A stretch of 7,392 nt of DNA from Ruminococcus flavefaciens (GTDB lineage: Bacteria; Bacillota; Clostridia; Oscillospirales; Ruminococcaceae): assembly GCA_002348905.1 (NCBI GenBank), contig DEBW01000131.1, positions 7,422 to 14,813 of the forward strand, read 5' to 3'. Each line of letters opens with the position of its first letter. The stretch's first letter is position 1. The notes beneath the pieces are model-generated. The model worked only from the letters and a program-made list of their open reading frames with translations. It searched no databases and had not been told where the DNA came from. The position numbers and the translations under genes were made by a program. Of this stretch, positions 6,286 through 7,392 are shown in pieces.

Positions 6286-6288
6286 TAC

Positions 6289-6293
6289 GGAGG
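6289..6293 (+). promoter_or_regulatory. Ribosome binding site of the aminotransferase-like gene
   Basis: GGAGG lies 8 nt before the ATG at 6302, in the 16-nt gap after rsmA. A second ATG follows at once (6305), so the start could be either. Confidence 0.75.
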
Positions 6294-6301
6294 TACAGGT
6301 A

Positions 6302-7318
6302 ATGATGATCCCTGACAGAACAAGAAACCGAATAAAGCTCGATTTTACACGTAATACCAACCCAATAGGAATACCGGATGCTTCAAAGACTGCACTTTCT
6401 GATATTGACTGCATTGAGAAGGAGATAGACTGCTCTGCACTGACACGACTGCTTGCAGTCCGTGAAAATACAGGCGAAGGAAATATCCTCTGCGGTAACG
6501 GAGTTGAAGACCTTGTGTACCGCCTTGTTGAAACACTTCATCCTGAACGTGCCATAGTTTGTGCGCCTTCATTCGGAGCGTACAAAAGAGCGCTTCTTGA
6601 AAATAAATGCAGTGTGCAGGAGTATCAGCTTTCGCCGGAGGATGGCTTTGCTCTTACTGCTGAATTTGCAGACCTCATAAACAATGATACAGATATGGTG
6701 TTCCTTTGCAGTCCAAATGAACCTACAGGCGCACTTATAACTCCGTATACTCTTGGAGCTATTTCCGAAAAATGCCGTGAATGCAATACCATTCTTGTTT
6801 GCGATGAGAGCTTTATGGATATTGCGGTTAAGGGCGGAAGGTACAGTGCAAAGTCTCTTGCAGGCTATCATATAATCGTACTGCGCTCGATGAGCACAAC
6901 TTATTCTATGGGAGGACTTAACCTTGCGTATGCCGTTTTTGCGGCAGATAAGATAGCTGACCTTGTGCGCCGGAGCGGACGCAAATACAATGTATGCGGA
7001 ACAGCTCAGGCAGCCGGTGCAGCAGCTCTTAGCGATGTGGATTATCTCAGACGTTCACGCAGCTATATTTCCGATGAGAGAAAATATCTCATGGATAATC
7101 TTACAAGTATGGGAATAATGGTGTTCCCGTCACAGGCTAATTTCCTGCTTTTCAGGTGCAGCCGTCCGATAGGCGTGATGCTCCTGAGGCGTGGGATACT
7201 CATACATAACTGTAAGGATGATGCTGGTCTTGGCGAGGAGTATTACTGTATTTATGTGCGTACTCATGCCGAGAACGTCAAGCTTATAAATGAGATAGAA
7301 CATATACTTCATGTATGA
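6302..7318 (+). CDS. Fold-type I aminotransferase homologue (CobD/HisC-like) lacking the PLP lysine; probable non-canonical or inactive
   Basis: The 338-residue product follows the CobD (threonine-phosphate decarboxylase)/HisC (histidinol-phosphate aminotransferase) layout along its whole length. It has an N-terminal NTNPIGIP (18-25), GNGVEDL (65-71), PSFGAY (89-94), the cofactor-side SPNEPTG (137-143), CDESFMD (167-173) with the Asp that would pair with the pyridine nitrogen, and a C-terminal YVRTHAEN (318-325) with the substrate-carboxylate Arg. The decisive loop reads LRSMSTTYSMGGLNLAY (194-210), where the family has LRSLTKxxxxxGLRLGY. So the Schiff-base Lys is Thr199 and the phosphate-binding Arg is Asn207. 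The frame is otherwise intact, with no internal stop or visible frameshift. By family knowledge it should not do normal PLP chemistry; a structural, regulatory or novel role is inference. It lies 16 nt after rsmA, and its stop overlaps the next start (ATGA). Confidence 0.85.
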   Translation: MMIPDRTRNRIKLDFTRNTNPIGIPDASKTALSDIDCIEKEIDCSALTRLLAVRENTGEGNILCGNGVEDLVYRLVETLHPERAIVCAPSFGAYKRALLENKCSVQEYQLSPEDGFALTAEFADLINNDTDMVFLCSPNEPTGALITPYTLGAISEKCRECNTILVCDESFMDIAVKGGRYSAKSLAGYHIIVLRSMSTTYSMGGLNLAYAVFAADKIADLVRRSGRKYNVCGTAQAAGAAALSDVDYLRRSRSYISDERKYLMDNLTSMGIMVFPSQANFLLFRCSRPIGVMLLRRGILIHNCKDDAGLGEEYYCIYVRTHAENVKLINEIEHILHV

Positions 7319-7392
7319 AAAAGGCGGACTTTGTAACCGTTTTACTTATATGGGAATTTGTACTTCCTATTGAGGAAAACCCTTTTGAAAAA
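7315..7392 (+). CDS. 5' end of a further operon gene, truncated by the window edge (unrecognised)
   Basis: An ATG at 7315 overlaps the preceding TGA as ATGA (7315-7318), and the frame stays open for 26 codons to the last base. It encodes MKKADFVTVLLIWEF followed by VLPIEENPFEK. No strong ribosome site precedes it, so translation would depend on coupling to the aminotransferase-like gene. The same 4-nt overlap style is used elsewhere in the run, which supports a real gene. Too little is visible to name a family; the hydrophobic VTVLLIWEFVL stretch could be a first beta strand or a membrane segment. Confidence 0.6.
   Translation, partial: MKKADFVTVLLIWEFVLPIEENPFEK

Noticed and set aside
6880..6930. 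Frameshift explaining the missing lysine in the aminotransferase-like protein
   Set aside because: The residues on both sides align to the family motif without a gap, so the change is substitution, not a shifted frame.

Overview
The window comes from a low-to-moderate GC Gram-positive anaerobe, most likely a Clostridia member of the Ruminococcus/Oscillospiraceae type. This is inferred from strong GGAGG-type ribosome binding sites, heavy use of ATA isoleucine codons, AT-rich intergenic DNA with textbook sigma-A boxes, and the protein families present. No database search was possible, so the taxonomy is an impression.

Layout. Positions 1-74 may hold the last codons of a plus-strand gene and contain a perfect 10-bp-arm palindrome. 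Positions 75-250 hold two hairpins, one of them a good bidirectional terminator, separating that plus-strand end from a convergent tRNA-Arg(CCU) gene on the minus strand (251-327). Positions 328-487 are a divergent AT-rich promoter region: a probable tRNA promoter on the minus strand and a near-consensus extended -10 sigma-A promoter on the plus strand (426-454).

From 488 to the window end all genes lie on the plus strand and are tightly packed, with overlaps of 1-11 nt or gaps of at most 25 nt. They look like one operon: a MscS-type mechanosensitive channel, a membrane-anchored calcineurin-like metallophosphoesterase, a BaiN/HI0933-family flavoprotein, a COG2509-type FAD-dependent protein, a small protein resembling the anaerobic ribonucleotide reductase C-terminal region, the 16S rRNA dimethyltransferase RsmA/KsgA, a CobD/HisC-like fold-type I aminotransferase homologue, and the first 26 codons of another gene that runs off the end.

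The genes do not form an obvious single pathway; RsmA is the only clear housekeeping enzyme. The most striking point is that three of the proteins keep a recognisable family fold but have changed the defining catalytic residue. The aminotransferase homologue has Thr where the Schiff-base lysine should be, and Asn where the PLP-phosphate arginine should be. The metallophosphoesterase has GEHD for GNHD and ADTHGG for GHTHGG. The small NrdD-like protein has Asp where the glycyl radical would sit. I see no CRISPR array, insertion sequence, phage gene or riboswitch.
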